Positions 9,171 to 18,611 of a stretch of 64,000 nt of DNA are shown here, piece by piece (position 1 is the stretch's first letter; every line of letters begins with the position of its first letter). The notes beneath the pieces are model-generated. The model saw nothing but the letters and a program-made list of their open reading frames with translations. It ran no database searches and was not told the origin of the DNA. The translations under genes and the position numbers were made by a program. Source of the stretch: QHWT01 sp963755695 (GTDB taxonomy: Bacteria; Acidobacteriota; Vicinamibacteria; Vicinamibacterales; 2-12-FULL-66-21); NCBI GenBank assembly GCA_963755695.1, contig CAVWLB010000010.1, positions 372,001 to 436,000 on the forward strand. The letters run 5' to 3'.

Positions 9171-9845
9171 CTATGTTTCCTTTTGTCCCTGTCGCATCCT
9201 GCGACGGCGTGTGCCGGCCAGCCCCAGCAGCCCCGTTCCCAGCAGCACCATGGTGGCTGGCTCAGGAACGGCACCCACTTTGGCGCCAAGGACTGTTGTC
9301 GTGCCGGGTCGCAGCGTGAACCCGAACGGCCGCGTCGTGTACACGATTCCGGTGAAACCAGGGCCGAATGGGTTGGGGCCGAGCGGAAGAGTGAAATGAG
9401 CGATTCCCCCCGCGCTTAGTGTCGCCCCTCTGCTCGTGAAGTCCCAGACTCTCGGCGCGCTCTGCTGAACCGGCGCCAACTGATTCAGTACGACACGGAC
9501 CCGCAACATGGGCAAATTCGGGTTGAACACGTTTGGCGGGAACGTGAAGCCGTCGCTCGCGGTGACCTCGAATGCGCCAATGATGCCGGGCTCGAATATT
9601 GCGTGGTTGGTCACCTCGAACGTCGAGGTCGCACCGTGAAACGTGATCGTGCCGGTGTCTTCGCCCGAACTGAGGGTGACCGAATTCGTCCCCTCTCCAG
9701 TGCACCGGATTCTCACGTCACAGTCAAACGTAGCGGACGTGGCAATGGTCGCCGTGGTGATTGTGATGCGCTCCGCTCGCGCATCGGCGGCGCCTAGAAG
9801 ACTGAAGCTGAAAAGGAGTGCAGCGGCCCTCATCGTACATCTCAT
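9171..9845 (-). CDS. PEP-CTERM sorting domain protein
   Basis: A 224-residue secreted protein. The signal peptide runs from the ATG at 9845 to about ADARA-ER. The body is beta-rich with one likely disulfide pair (FDCDVRIRC). The C-terminus has the PEP-CTERM signal in order: VPEPAT, a hydrophobic stretch (MVLLGTGLLGLAG) and an Arg cluster (TRRRRMR). In known systems exosortase cleaves this signal and delivers the protein to the surface or extracellular matrix. GAGG a few bases before 9845 supports this start over a longer upstream frame. No exosortase gene is in the window. Confidence 0.88.
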   Translation of the reverse strand: MRCTMRAAALLFSFSLLGAADARAERITITTATIATSATFDCDVRIRCTGEGTNSVTLSSGEDTGTITFHGATSTFEVTNHAIFEPGIIGAFEVTASDGFTFPPNVFNPNLPMLRVRVVLNQLAPVQQSAPRVWDFTSRGATLSAGGIAHFTLPLGPNPFGPGFTGIVYTTRPFGFTLRPGTTTVLGAKVGAVPEPATMVLLGTGLLGLAGTRRRRMRQGQKET

Positions 9846-10262
9846 GGTGGCCTCTTTCTGCTGAGCTGAACCTACGACCGCAGGGCAACTGTCATTAGCA
9901 AAGCGCGCGCCGCGCGAACGGCCATCGCGGGCCCCAGAGTCGTTGCGGGCAGAGAGGTGTTTTTCCAGAAATGGCGAATGCGGTTTCGACAATGGGCCGG
10001 TAGACGATCCGCGTGTCGTTCGGCCTCGCCTGAATAGACGTCGAGATCCTTATCCGAACCCGACTTTGCCGCGATAGGCGCGTCGCACCTCGGCGTCGGT
10101 AGTTGGAAATAGTCGGCGGTCCCCGTTCTTTGTCTGGTCCGGGTCCAGCCGGATTTCGCCGGCCCGTAAAATCGACTTGACCCTAGTCGAGGACGACGAC
10201 AGTATCCTTTCCAGCACAACAGTCAGCCGTGGCGGCTTCGACAGCCTCCACCAGGAGACGCC
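9846..10262. other. Intergenic region upstream of the cupin gene
   Basis: 417 bases without a confident gene. A -35-like TTGACC (10177-10182) and a -10-like TATCCT (10203-10208) are 20 bases apart, longer than the usual 17. A 55-codon minus-strand frame (10217 to 10050) has a weak helix-turn-helix-like tail and is treated under findings. Confidence 0.4.
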
Positions 10263-10751
10263 ATGAACACCGATACGTCTGCAACCGTCGGCCGCCTGGT
10301 GCACCGGCCTGTCGATACTGGGCCCGCCTACTGGGGTCCGGGCGACCGCTACACTTTTCTCGTGACCGGCGAAGAATCGGGCGGCGCCTACTTCGCGATG
10401 GAAGCTCTCGTACCGAGCGGCGGCGGACCGCCGCCCCATATCCACACCCGTGAGGACGAAACCTTCTATCTAATCGAGGGGCAAATCGAGTTTCTGCTCG
10501 GCGACCGGAAGATCGTGGCCGGGCCCGGCGACTTCGTGAACGTGCCACGGGGCAGCGTGCACTGTTTCCAGAATGTCGGTGCGAAGACCGCACGGCTAGT
10601 GCTCACGTTCACCCCTGCCGGGATCGAGAAGTACTTCGAGGAGACGCTCGAGCCCGCACCCGAGGGTGTGCTGCAGCCACCCGATAACGTGAAGGAGGTC
10701 GCTACGCGCTTTGTCGAGGCAGCACCCCGCTACGGCATAATTTTCCCCTGA
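10263..10751 (+). CDS. Cupin domain protein (quercetinase-like single-domain cupin)
   Basis: A 162-residue protein. Cupin motif 1 reads PPPHIHTREDETFYLIEG, giving the H-x-H and Glu metal ligands and the Gly. Motif 2 reads PGDFVNVPRGSVHCFQN, giving the second His. This set of ligands fits a metal-binding cupin, of which quercetin 2,3-dioxygenase-like proteins are the closest common annotation; the true reaction is unknown. AGGAG stands 5 bases before ATG 10263. It has no signal peptide, so it is cytoplasmic, and it appears to be a single-gene unit. Confidence 0.87.
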   Translation: MNTDTSATVGRLVHRPVDTGPAYWGPGDRYTFLVTGEESGGAYFAMEALVPSGGGPPPHIHTREDETFYLIEGQIEFLLGDRKIVAGPGDFVNVPRGSVHCFQNVGAKTARLVLTFTPAGIEKYFEETLEPAPEGVLQPPDNVKEVATRFVEAAPRYGIIFP

Positions 10752-11310
10752 GCAGCGACGGGAGACACGCGCCCCGTCGATTACCCGTCGAACAGCTGAA
10801 GAGGTGCCCTCTTGCAGTTCGTGGCGAAAGCAAAGCTGGGAGGCTGTCGTCTGACAACGGCGCAACCCAGGTGAATAGTAAGTCTACGACCCCGAAAGCC
10901 AGCCCGAGGTCAGGAGCAGCGGTCGATCAGGCAGCCGCAGTGTGACCATAGAGTCCTTGGAGGTCCACAGTTACTCGCCGCCGCTTTCTTGATGGCTGCC
11001 AGCAGCGCGTGGTGAGACCCTAAGTTAGCGATCGACGCGATCGATCGTGCGTACTACGCTGTCGGTGATGGCGATGGGCAAATGAAAGCGGCATGCGAAG
11101 CAAGCGTCAGTATGGGTCGCCACGCAGGACCTGCCGCGCAGTGCCGCCCATCGTTCTATCAGACCTTCAACGTATCCATCGAAGTCGTGTTGGTCGTAGG
11201 GCGGGTCTTTAGAGACCTGCCGTTGCGCGGGATCTTAAAGGTCCTAAGGTTAACAAACGAATACCTTCGGCGGATCTAAAGAAGCGCCCCACACCGTACT
11301 TTACAACCGG
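10752..11310. other. 559-bp region with no supported gene
   Basis: The only frame of note (11082-11279, plus, 65 codons) has an unconvincing composition and weak initiation context. I see no RNA gene or repeat. Base composition turns AT-richer near 11225-11285. Confidence 0.5.
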
Positions 11311-11790
11311 CTAGAGCAGAAACGCGGTGACGAAGATCCCGACCATCACGAACGCGAGCGCGACCTTGATGGCAATTCCAATCACAAACCCAATCCACGC
11401 GGCCAGCCCCGCGCGCCCGACACGCTTCCAATCACGGTGCACGGTCAACTCGCCGACGAGCGCGCCTACGAACGGCCCGATGATGACTCCCGGCAACCCG
11501 AACAGCAGGCCTGCCAGCGTGCCCAGTGCGGCCCCGGTCATGGCGCGCCGGCTGGCGCCCAGGCGTTTCACGCCGATGGCTGCCGCGAGGAAGTCGACGA
11601 CGTAGCTCGTCGCAGCGATCAGGCCGATCACCCCGAGCGTCCACTGCCCGACGCGCGTGAAGTGATCGGCCCAGGCCGCCAGCAACAGACCAGCGAAGAT
11701 GAGGATATGGCCGGGAAGCGCCGGCAACACAATGCCGATGAAGCCGACGAGAACCAGGGCGACACCAATTGTCCACAGCAGGATACTCAT
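11311..11790 (-). CDS. DUF456 family membrane protein
   Basis: A 159-residue, strongly hydrophobic protein with about four to five membrane segments. The opening GIVLPALPGHILIFAGLLLAAW and the central GALVGELTVHRDW are typical of DUF456, a small inner-membrane family with Gly-rich helices and no established function. It starts 9 bases after the stop of the CPBP gene on the same strand, so the two are probably one transcript. Confidence 0.85.
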   Translation of the reverse strand: MSILLWTIGVALVLVGFIGIVLPALPGHILIFAGLLLAAWADHFTRVGQWTLGVIGLIAATSYVVDFLAAAIGVKRLGASRRAMTGAALGTLAGLLFGLPGVIIGPFVGALVGELTVHRDWKRVGRAGLAAWIGFVIGIAIKVALAFVMVGIFVTAFLL

Positions 11791-11799
11791 ATGGCGCTG

Positions 11800-12750
11800 C
11801 TATCGAACCCTGAACAACAGGACCCAGATCCAGTCGACCATCGCGTGAGTGACCGCGCTGGCTGTAATCCGCCGGGTGCGAATGTAGACCCACCCATAGG
11901 CAAACCCCGCGAGCGTCGCCAGAAGGACATACCGTGGGTCGGGGAAGTGCGCGAGGCCGAAGACGATTGCCGCCATCGGCAGCCCGGCGCGGCCGAGCAG
12001 ACGCTCGAGCGAATTCTGAATCAGTCCACGGAAGAGGAACTCCTCGGGTAACGCGGTCGCGAGGTAGATTGCGAAAGGTGCAAGCGTGGTAGAGGCCGGC
12101 GTCATGCGAGGGTGCCAGGCGAGGAAGCCGGACCCGAGCCCGATCGCAATTCCAGGAATGGCGAACACGGCCGTCGCCGCCAGTGCAAGCACCGCGTCGC
12201 GTCGAGAGAGCAGGAAGGTATAACCAATGCAATCGACAGGGCGCGCGACGAGGAACAGGTACAATCCGGTCGGGAGAGCGGCGAGCTCCGCCGCCCGCAG
12301 GGATCCTCCCGACGACAGTGGCACCGGTGGCAGCAGGTGAAACTCGACCGGCAGCCAGAGACACGCCGCGGCGGCCAGCACCTGAAGCGGCGCAGGTGAC
12401 GATCGGCTGCCGGCACCGGCGACGAGCGCCGGCACGATGAGGTACGCTCCATAGGCCGCGGCCCGAGCAGTGACGGGGAGGCCTGCCACGACACTGTAAA
12501 GGACTATCGCGACGACAATCGCGATCGGAACTCCGAGCAGACGAACGAGCGGGCGCGTCGATTGCGCGCGCAGCCGCTCGCGCCAGGAGGCCACGCTGAG
12601 AGACAACGTCGTGCCAGCCAGCAGCGCAAACAGTGCAAGCGCTGCGACACCGGCCGATGGCTTCGGGCGCCCGCCCGTTTGAGCCCAGAACACCGCCACC
12701 GCAAATGCGAGCCACATCGACGCCGTGACCCACTCCGCCCGCCGGCGCAT
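11800..12750 (-). CDS. CPBP family intramembrane glutamic endopeptidase (CAAX protease-like)
   Basis: A protein of about 316 residues with eight or so membrane segments. The CPBP (Abi/Rce1-like) motifs are all present: PEEFLFRG (EExxxR), FGLAHFPD (FxxxH) and SAVTHAMVDW (HxxxD/N). The family cleaves within membranes in CAAX processing and bacteriocin self-immunity; the substrate here is unknown. The start is uncertain: ATGs at 12801, 12750 and 12717 are all in frame without a good RBS. The 12717 choice would remove the overlap with the divergent gene. The DUF456 gene follows 9 bases later. Confidence 0.85.
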   Translation of the reverse strand: MRRRAEWVTASMWLAFAVAVFWAQTGGRPKPSAGVAALALFALLAGTTLSLSVASWRERLRAQSTRPLVRLLGVPIAIVVAIVLYSVVAGLPVTARAAAYGAYLIVPALVAGAGSRSSPAPLQVLAAAACLWLPVEFHLLPPVPLSSGGSLRAAELAALPTGLYLFLVARPVDCIGYTFLLSRRDAVLALAATAVFAIPGIAIGLGSGFLAWHPRMTPASTTLAPFAIYLATALPEEFLFRGLIQNSLERLLGRAGLPMAAIVFGLAHFPDPRYVLLATLAGFAYGWVYIRTRRITASAVTHAMVDWIWVLLFRVR

Positions 12751-13378
12751 CGTCGCCGCACTCGAGGTCGCGTTGTTCGGCTCCGCGATTCTGACGTTCA
12801 TCTGGTGGATACAGCCGCTCGAGGGTCGAGCGCTCGATGTCGGATTCTATATGGGCATTCTCGCATTCGCGTTCGTCTCGCCGCTCGCCCACGGTGATTC
12901 GCTCGCGCGGCTCGGCATCCGGCTGGACACGTTCGGCGCGTGCGCGCGACGAGTGGTCGTCCCAACCATCGTGGCGATTCTCGTGTTCATTGTCATCGGG
13001 ATTCTGACGGGGAGTTGGAGATCGCCGGACTGGTGGCGTGCGCCCGCGGGAATCCTTCGCTACACCGTATGGGCGTTGCTGCAGCAGGGCGCCCTGCAGG
13101 ACCTTGTCCTATTGCGATTGAAGGATGCCGGCATGACACGGCGCGCGCCGATCGTGGCCGCCGCTCTGTTTGCGCTGATGCACCTGCCGAATCCGGGGCT
13201 CATGCTGCTGACATTCGCGGGCGGATGGGTCTGGTGCCGCGCGTTCGACCGGGCGCCAAGTCTGCTGGCAATTGCGATCAGCCACGCGCTTACTGCGCTC
13301 GCGGCGAACCAATCGCTTCCGGACACGTTCATCCGGGGACTCCGCGTCGGCCCCGGCTATTTTCGTCATTTGAGCTGA
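12725..13378 (+). CDS. CPBP-like membrane protein with degenerate first motif
   Basis: A 217-residue membrane protein from GTG 12725. Its second half matches CPBP proteases (FALMHLPNP, then AIAISHALTAL), but the first motif that should read EExxxR is QDLVLLR, lacking both glutamates. It is therefore probably not an active protease of the usual mechanism. It is divergent from, and at its 5' end slightly overlaps, an intact CPBP gene. No RBS is evident, so the start is tentative. Confidence 0.7.
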   Translation: MTHSARRRIVAALEVALFGSAILTFIWWIQPLEGRALDVGFYMGILAFAFVSPLAHGDSLARLGIRLDTFGACARRVVVPTIVAILVFIVIGILTGSWRSPDWWRAPAGILRYTVWALLQQGALQDLVLLRLKDAGMTRRAPIVAAALFALMHLPNPGLMLLTFAGGWVWCRAFDRAPSLLAIAISHALTALAANQSLPDTFIRGLRVGPGYFRHLS

Positions 13379-13446
13379 GGGGCGGTGAACCGGCTCAACC
13401 TCCACGAATTCAAATCCGGCGAACAGTGGATCTAGACTGTCGGCCC

Positions 13447-14644
13447 ATGCAGACATCAGCGCGTCATAGGACAGTCCTCTTCGCATCGGTGGCCGCAGCG
13501 ATTGCTCTGACGAGCGCGGGCGATGCCCTCCAGGATCCTGGCGCTGGTGCGCCGGTGTTTCGTTCCCAGGAAATCGCTCGCGACTTCGGCATCGGCTACG
13601 CCGTCGCGTCAGGAGACGTAAACGGCGATGGCAAGACCGATATTCTCGCGATCAATGCCACCGACCTCGTCTACTTCAAGGCTCCCGCATGGGAGAAGGA
13701 GATCATTCTGGGCGCGGGGGCGACGACGGCCGACAACGTGGCGCTTGCGCCGCACGATATCGACGGGGACGGCCGTCTCGACGTCGCGCTCGGAGCCGGG
13801 TGGACTGGTCAGAATACCGGCACGCTGCAGTGGGTCAGGCAGAATGCGCCGGGCTCGACGCCGGCGTGGGAAGTGTTCCCCATTTCCGCGGAGCCGACGC
13901 TACATCGCATCCGATGGGCGGACGTCGATGGCGATCGAAAGCCCCAACTCATCGTCGCGCCGCTTCACGGAAAGGGTGCGAAAGGACCGGATTGGGACGG
14001 TCCCACCGCGCGACTGCTCGTCTTCAGGCCACCCGCCAACCCGCGAACGGATTCGTGGAAGGTGGAAGTGGCCGGCGAGGCCAACCACATCCAGCACAAC
14101 TTCGTGACGTTTGATCTGGACGGTGACTCGCAGGACGAGATTGTCACTGCAAGCAAAGAAGGATTGAACGCACTGAAACGGAGGGCCGACGGGACGTGGT
14201 CACGGACGCTCATCGGCGAGGGTGCGCCCGGCGAGGTGAAGCTCGGACGCGTCGGCGGACGGCGAATGCTGGCCACAGTAGAACCCTGGCATGGTAGCGG
14301 ACTGGCGATCTACGCCGAGCAGCCCGGCGTCTGGAAGAAGACAACGATCGAGACCGACACTCATCGAGGGGCATGCTCTTGGCTGGGGCGACTTCGACGG
14401 CGACGGCAGCGACGAGCTGGTGGCGGGCTGGAGAGGTGGTCCAAAGCCCGGACTCGCACTCTACGTCGTCGATCGCGAAGGCGCGCTCAAGATGAAGACG
14501 ATGATCGACGATGGCGGCATGGCGACGGAAGACCTGATGGTCGGGGACTTCAACAGGGACGGGCTCCCGGACATCGTCGCCTCTGGCCGCGCCACCCACA
14601 ACCTCAAGATCTATTGGAACGAACGGAAGAAAAAGGCCCGCTAG
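13447..14644 (+). pseudogene. Secreted FG-GAP/VCBS repeat protein, one frameshift
   Basis: The signal peptide (about residues 1-28) is followed by calcium-loop FG-GAP blades: GDVNGDGKTDI, HDIDGDGRLDV, ADVDGDRKPQL, FDLDGDSQDEI, and after the shift WGDFDGDGSDEL and GDFNRDGLPDI. Such repeats build a seven-bladed beta-propeller as in integrin alpha chains, usually for binding outside the cell. The frame breaks at about 14359, where one extra A precedes CTC; removing it joins the halves into about 398 residues. A -10-like TAGACT (13433-13438) ends 8 bases before ATG 13447, again suggesting a very short leader. Confidence 0.82.
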
Positions 14645-14936
14645 CGTCTCACAGTCCGGACCGGTGCCGGGCCCGTTGATTCAACTCGACGGCGATTTGA
14701 AATGCTTCGCTAGACGATGCCGTCCTGTTCGCGCGCCGACTGGACGTCCGCCTTCCCCCGCAGATACTGTCCAGGCAACATACGTTTGTGTAGTAGAGTG
14801 TCGCAGCGTTCCGGTTGACCGATTGTGCAGCGCCAGTTTCGCCTCTGGCGCGAACTCCCGGACCGCCACGTCTGAGCACGAGCGGGTACGCGTTGACGCG
14901 GTTTGCACCGTCCGGAGCGGAAGGCATGGCGGCTTA

Positions 14937-17717
14937 GTGGAAAACTACAATCGTCGACCGGCGGTTCCCGCTGGGGGACCCCGTCTTGCCTCGACCGCCC
15001 TTCGCTGGAGTATCGCGGTCGCAGCCCTTGCGTATATCGCCTATCTCGCGCTGCTGGTGACGTGCGACCTCTGGCGGGTCGAGCCGCTCGGGTTCGTTCC
15101 GCGATTCGAATCGGGGGCCGTGACGATCTCCGAGGTCCAGCCTGGATCGATTGGTGCGCGTGCCGGACTTCAACCTGGTGACCGCATCAAACGAGCGAAC
15201 ACTCAGATACTTCAGGGTGGAGCGGACTGGCAGCGAGTCCGGGTCTATCTGGACCCGTCGAAGCCGCTCAAACTGGAGATCGAACACGATGGGCGCTCAT
15301 CCACCGTGACGTTGCTGCTCTCGTCAGGACTGGGTGGATGGCGTTCCGGTCCGCCTCGGCCCGGCCTGGTGGCATTCCGGTTGGCGCAGATCGTCACCTT
15401 GGGTTTCGCTCTGGTGGTGGCGCTGAAGTGCTCCCTTCAACCATCAGCCCTGCTCGGGGCGTTGCTTCTCGCGTCAATCGCCACGCTGTCAATTTCGCTT
15501 CCCATGCGCATCGTTGCGTTCTGGCAGCTACTTCCGTGGCCGCTCAGCCTTCTCCTGTGGGTGCCCTTTACGACGAGCGTTGCCGTGGGACCGCTGCTGT
15601 TTGCGTTCTTTGCCGTGTTCCCCCGCCAGCGATGGTCCAGGTCGCGCCTGGCGCTCGCACTCGCTCCCGCAGTCCTGACTGTTGGGTGGTACCTCTACGC
15701 CTGGTATGCGATCACGCGGGATCTCGGACCGCCAACCGGCCTCCCGGATTGGGTCATGCCGGTCTTCAGCGTCAACGTGGCATATGCAGGCGTGGCGGTC
15801 GCGCTCCTCGTGGTTCATCGGAGAGCGGCCGAAACGTTGACCGACCAGCGTCGTATCCGCGCGCTGATTGTCGGCGCGGTCCTCGGTCTGGCTGCAGGGA
15901 TCGGCGTGGTGTTTGGCTACTGGCGCAATCCCGGCGCCGACATCTTTGCCACGCGCACGACCACGGCGCTATCGCTGGTCTTTCTCGCCATGCCGGCTTC
16001 GTTCGCCTACGCGATCCTGCGTCACCGCCTGTTTGACGTCAGCCTCCTTGTACGGCAAGGGTTGCGTTATGCGCTGGCCCGGCGGTTCGTCGATGCGCTC
16101 ATTCCGATGCTCGGGACGCTTGTGCTGGTCGACGTACTGATGCATCGCGAACAGTCCATTGGCCCGATGCTTCAGTCGCGGTGGTGGTGGTTTACGCTGG
16201 TCGGTGCCGCGCTGTTCGTTGTCCGTTCTCACCGCGAGGACTGGCTGGAAGGCGTGGACCGGCGCTTCTTCCGGGAACGTTACGACGCGCAGCGGCTGCT
16301 GAGGAACATTGCTGATCAGGTCACGAACGCCTCGCAGTTTGACGACATCGCGCCCGCCGTCATACAGCAGATCGATGAAGCGCTGCATCCCGTATTCGTC
16401 AGCGTGCTCAGGCACGTGGCCGCCGAGTCGATGTTCTCGGCTGTCCAGACGGGCTCCTCTGCGGATCGTGTCACGGGGCCGCTCCCTGCCTCGCTCGCCG
16501 TCGTCGGCGTTCTGTCTGTACTCCGCAAGCCGCTCGCTCTCTCCCTGGGAGACACCGCCTGGGTCCGGCACCAGCTTCCCCTCGAGGAGCGCGCGTTGCT
16601 GGTTGCGCGCGGAATCGAGTTGCTCGTACCGATCTCGAGCCGGTTTCCCAGCGCCGTCCCGCTCGGGCTCATTGTGCTTGGCCCCCGGCGCTCGGAGGAT
16701 CCTTACAACCAGGAGGATCTCGATCTGCTCGTCACCATTGCGCAAGCGGTCGGTGCGTTACTCGAGCGCTCGTCGGGCGATCGGTACGCGCTCGCCGAGT
16801 GCGACAGGTGTGGTCGCTGCTTCGACGCCGGCGCCAGCGTGTGCGCCGACGACGGTCAGCCGCTGACGACGGCTCATGGCTCCCGCCTGCTCAACGATCG
16901 ATACCGCCTCGAGCGCCGGCTGGGGCGTGGCGGCATGGGGACGGTGTATTCCGCCATGGACGACGTTCTCGAGCGACCCGTTGCGGTGAAAGTGATCAGG
17001 GAGGACGCCGTGGGGCCGCTCGATCTCGTTAGCCGTTTTCGGCGAGAAGCGCGGGCCGCCGCGGGATTTGCGCATCCCCACGTGGTCCGTGTCTACGATT
17101 TCGGCGTGGACCGCAATCGCCGGCCGTTCCTGGTGATGGAACTGCTCGAGGGGGAAACGCTGCGCCAGCGCCTCGCCTCACCGACATCGTTCAGCACGGC
17201 CGAAGTACTGCACATCCTGCGCGGCGTGTGCGCCGCGCTCAGCGCGGCCCACGGCCGGGGCCTCGTTCACCGCGACTTGAAACCCGAGAACATCTTCCTG
17301 CAGTCTCACCCGAGCGGAGTGGTCCCGAAGGTGCTCGATTTCGGTCTTGCGAAAGCCCTCAATGCACAGGCCTCCCTTCACCAATCGACGGCAGCCAGCA
17401 GCGCCGGCATCCTGGTCGGCACGCTGGAGTACATGGCGCCGGAACAGGCGGCGGGCGGCGACGTCAGTCCCGGATGGGACATCTGGGCGGTTGCCGTCAT
17501 GACCTACGAGATGCTGACGGGTAGTCACCCATTCCGGCGCACGGTGGCATTTTCCGGCGACAGCACCATGGCTGATGTCGCCGCCAGCACCCGTGGCAGT
17601 TCAGAACTGCCCGACACCATCCTGGCGTTCTTCCGGACCGCGCTCTCGACCGAACCCGCACTCCGCCCAGGCAGGGCAGCCGACTTCTTGACCTCTTTCG
17701 AGCAAGCGCTCAGGTGA
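14937..17717 (+). CDS. PDZ / multi-TM / GAF-like / zinc-ribbon / Ser-Thr kinase sensor protein
   Basis: About 926 residues from GTG 14937; the frame continues upstream to 14664 but that part has no protein-like character. Order of parts: one membrane segment (about 20-43), a PDZ-like domain (about 55-130, with GSIGARAGLQPGDRI), six or seven membrane segments (about 145-420), a GAF-like domain (about 450-610), a zinc ribbon (CDRCGRC near 622 and a later VCADDG), and a kinase domain from about 654 with GRGGMGTVY, VAVKV, HRDLKPEN, DFGLAK, GTLEYMAPEQ and WDIWAVAVMTYEML. All catalytic residues are present. It should be an inner-membrane kinase sensing through PDZ, membrane or GAF parts. Kinase-last order is the reverse of the other kinases in this window, where it comes first. 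Confidence 0.87.
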   Translation: MENYNRRPAVPAGGPRLASTALRWSIAVAALAYIAYLALLVTCDLWRVEPLGFVPRFESGAVTISEVQPGSIGARAGLQPGDRIKRANTQILQGGADWQRVRVYLDPSKPLKLEIEHDGRSSTVTLLLSSGLGGWRSGPPRPGLVAFRLAQIVTLGFALVVALKCSLQPSALLGALLLASIATLSISLPMRIVAFWQLLPWPLSLLLWVPFTTSVAVGPLLFAFFAVFPRQRWSRSRLALALAPAVLTVGWYLYAWYAITRDLGPPTGLPDWVMPVFSVNVAYAGVAVALLVVHRRAAETLTDQRRIRALIVGAVLGLAAGIGVVFGYWRNPGADIFATRTTTALSLVFLAMPASFAYAILRHRLFDVSLLVRQGLRYALARRFVDALIPMLGTLVLVDVLMHREQSIGPMLQSRWWWFTLVGAALFVVRSHREDWLEGVDRRFFRERYDAQRLLRNIADQVTNASQFDDIAPAVIQQIDEALHPVFVSVLRHVAAESMFSAVQTGSSADRVTGPLPASLAVVGVLSVLRKPLALSLGDTAWVRHQLPLEERALLVARGIELLVPISSRFPSAVPLGLIVLGPRRSEDPYNQEDLDLLVTIAQAVGALLERSSGDRYALAECDRCGRCFDAGASVCADDGQPLTTAHGSRLLNDRYRLERRLGRGGMGTVYSAMDDVLERPVAVKVIREDAVGPLDLVSRFRREARAAAGFAHPHVVRVYDFGVDRNRRPFLVMELLEGETLRQRLASPTSFSTAEVLHILRGVCAALSAAHGRGLVHRDLKPENIFLQSHPSGVVPKVLDFGLAKALNAQASLHQSTAASSAGILVGTLEYMAPEQAAGGDVSPGWDIWAVAVMTYEMLTGSHPFRRTVAFSGDSTMADVAASTRGSSELPDTILAFFRTALSTEPALRPGRAADFLTSFEQALR

Positions 17718-17955
17718 CGCCACAGCCGGCCGACGGCAGGTTCGGGCTGTGCCCGCGCCATCCCGGGGCCGCGACTCACCACGGTCACTGTGCTGCGTGC
17801 CGAGAGGCACGCCGTAACCTTATTCGGTTCCCGCTTTATACATGAATGCCGAGATGCCGACTGCCACGCGGCGGCTGTTCATGGCGGTGGTAGCTGTTGG
17901 TCGTGAGCAGGCGTGCCACCAGCAGAAACGTGGTACTTGGATTGTTGGAGGATGT

Positions 17956-18525
17956 ATGGATCGCGCGCGTTTCCGCGGGTGTCAGATGGTTGCCGTCTGC
18001 CTTCTCGCTGCAGCCGGGTGTGCGGGGCACCGCGTGGCGAGCACGTTTGCGGAGCTCGAACCACGCATGAAGGAGGGACAGACGATCTATGTGACGAGCG
18101 TTGGCGGCGACGTGAGAAAGGGCAGGCTCGAGAAACTCTCGACCACTGAGGCCCGCGTCAGCATCTCCGGCGCGACCGTGCGGATCCTCGAGCACGATGC
18201 GCTGGAGATTTCGGTGCCGGAGCCGCTCTGGCAGGGAACGCTCGCAGGTGGAGTGATTGGTGCGGCGCTCGGCGGTCTCGCGCAACAAACAGGTGAGGCA
18301 TATGGATGCATCCTCGTTTCGTCGTCCCATTGCGAGTCCGGGCAGCCCGTTGCGGGCTACTTGGTAGGTGCTGTACTGGGCAGTGCATTTGGGGCAGGCC
18401 TCGATGCGGTCCTCTGGAAACGCACGAAGGTCTTTACGGCGCCGGGAGGGGCGCCGGCTCGGGTCGTGCTCTCGCCTGTGCTCGGTCGTCGGACAGGAGG
18501 TCTTCAGGTGACAGCGACGTTCTGA
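17956..18525 (+). CDS. Predicted lipoprotein with a hydrophobic glycine-rich middle
   Basis: A 189-residue protein. GGAGG lies 4 bases before ATG 17956, which decides the start over the frame open from 17842. The lipobox is LLAAAGC, giving a mature N-terminal Cys. The first half forms a small beta-domain (GQTIYVTSVGGDVRKGRLEKL). The middle is Gly/Ala-rich and resembles glycine-zipper segments (AGGVIGAALGGLAQ and AGYLVGAVLGSAFGAGLDAV), as in some outer-membrane-associated lipoproteins. No specific function can be assigned. Confidence 0.75.
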   Translation: MDRARFRGCQMVAVCLLAAAGCAGHRVASTFAELEPRMKEGQTIYVTSVGGDVRKGRLEKLSTTEARVSISGATVRILEHDALEISVPEPLWQGTLAGGVIGAALGGLAQQTGEAYGCILVSSSHCESGQPVAGYLVGAVLGSAFGAGLDAVLWKRTKVFTAPGGAPARVVLSPVLGRRTGGLQVTATF

Positions 18526-18611
18526 AGAGCCGGACGGCGCTGAACCGGGCACACGCCGACGGTGGCAGAGAGACCCATGCTTGATACCCGCAGGCCTGAT
18601 ACCATCTAGGT

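Noticed and set aside
11082..11279. 65-codon plus-strand frame after the cupin
   Set aside because: Weak initiation context and no recognisable pattern.
11432..12892. 486-codon minus-strand frame over the DUF456 and CPBP genes
   Set aside because: It is out of frame with two recognised membrane proteins and highly Arg-rich.
12940..13446. Upstream extension of the FG-GAP protein frame
   Set aside because: It overlaps the CPBP-like gene in another frame and is Arg-rich. The signal peptide at 13447 marks the true start.
13400..13446. tRNA-like TTCAAATCC text upstream of the FG-GAP gene
   Set aside because: It cannot form acceptor and anticodon stems at the right distances.
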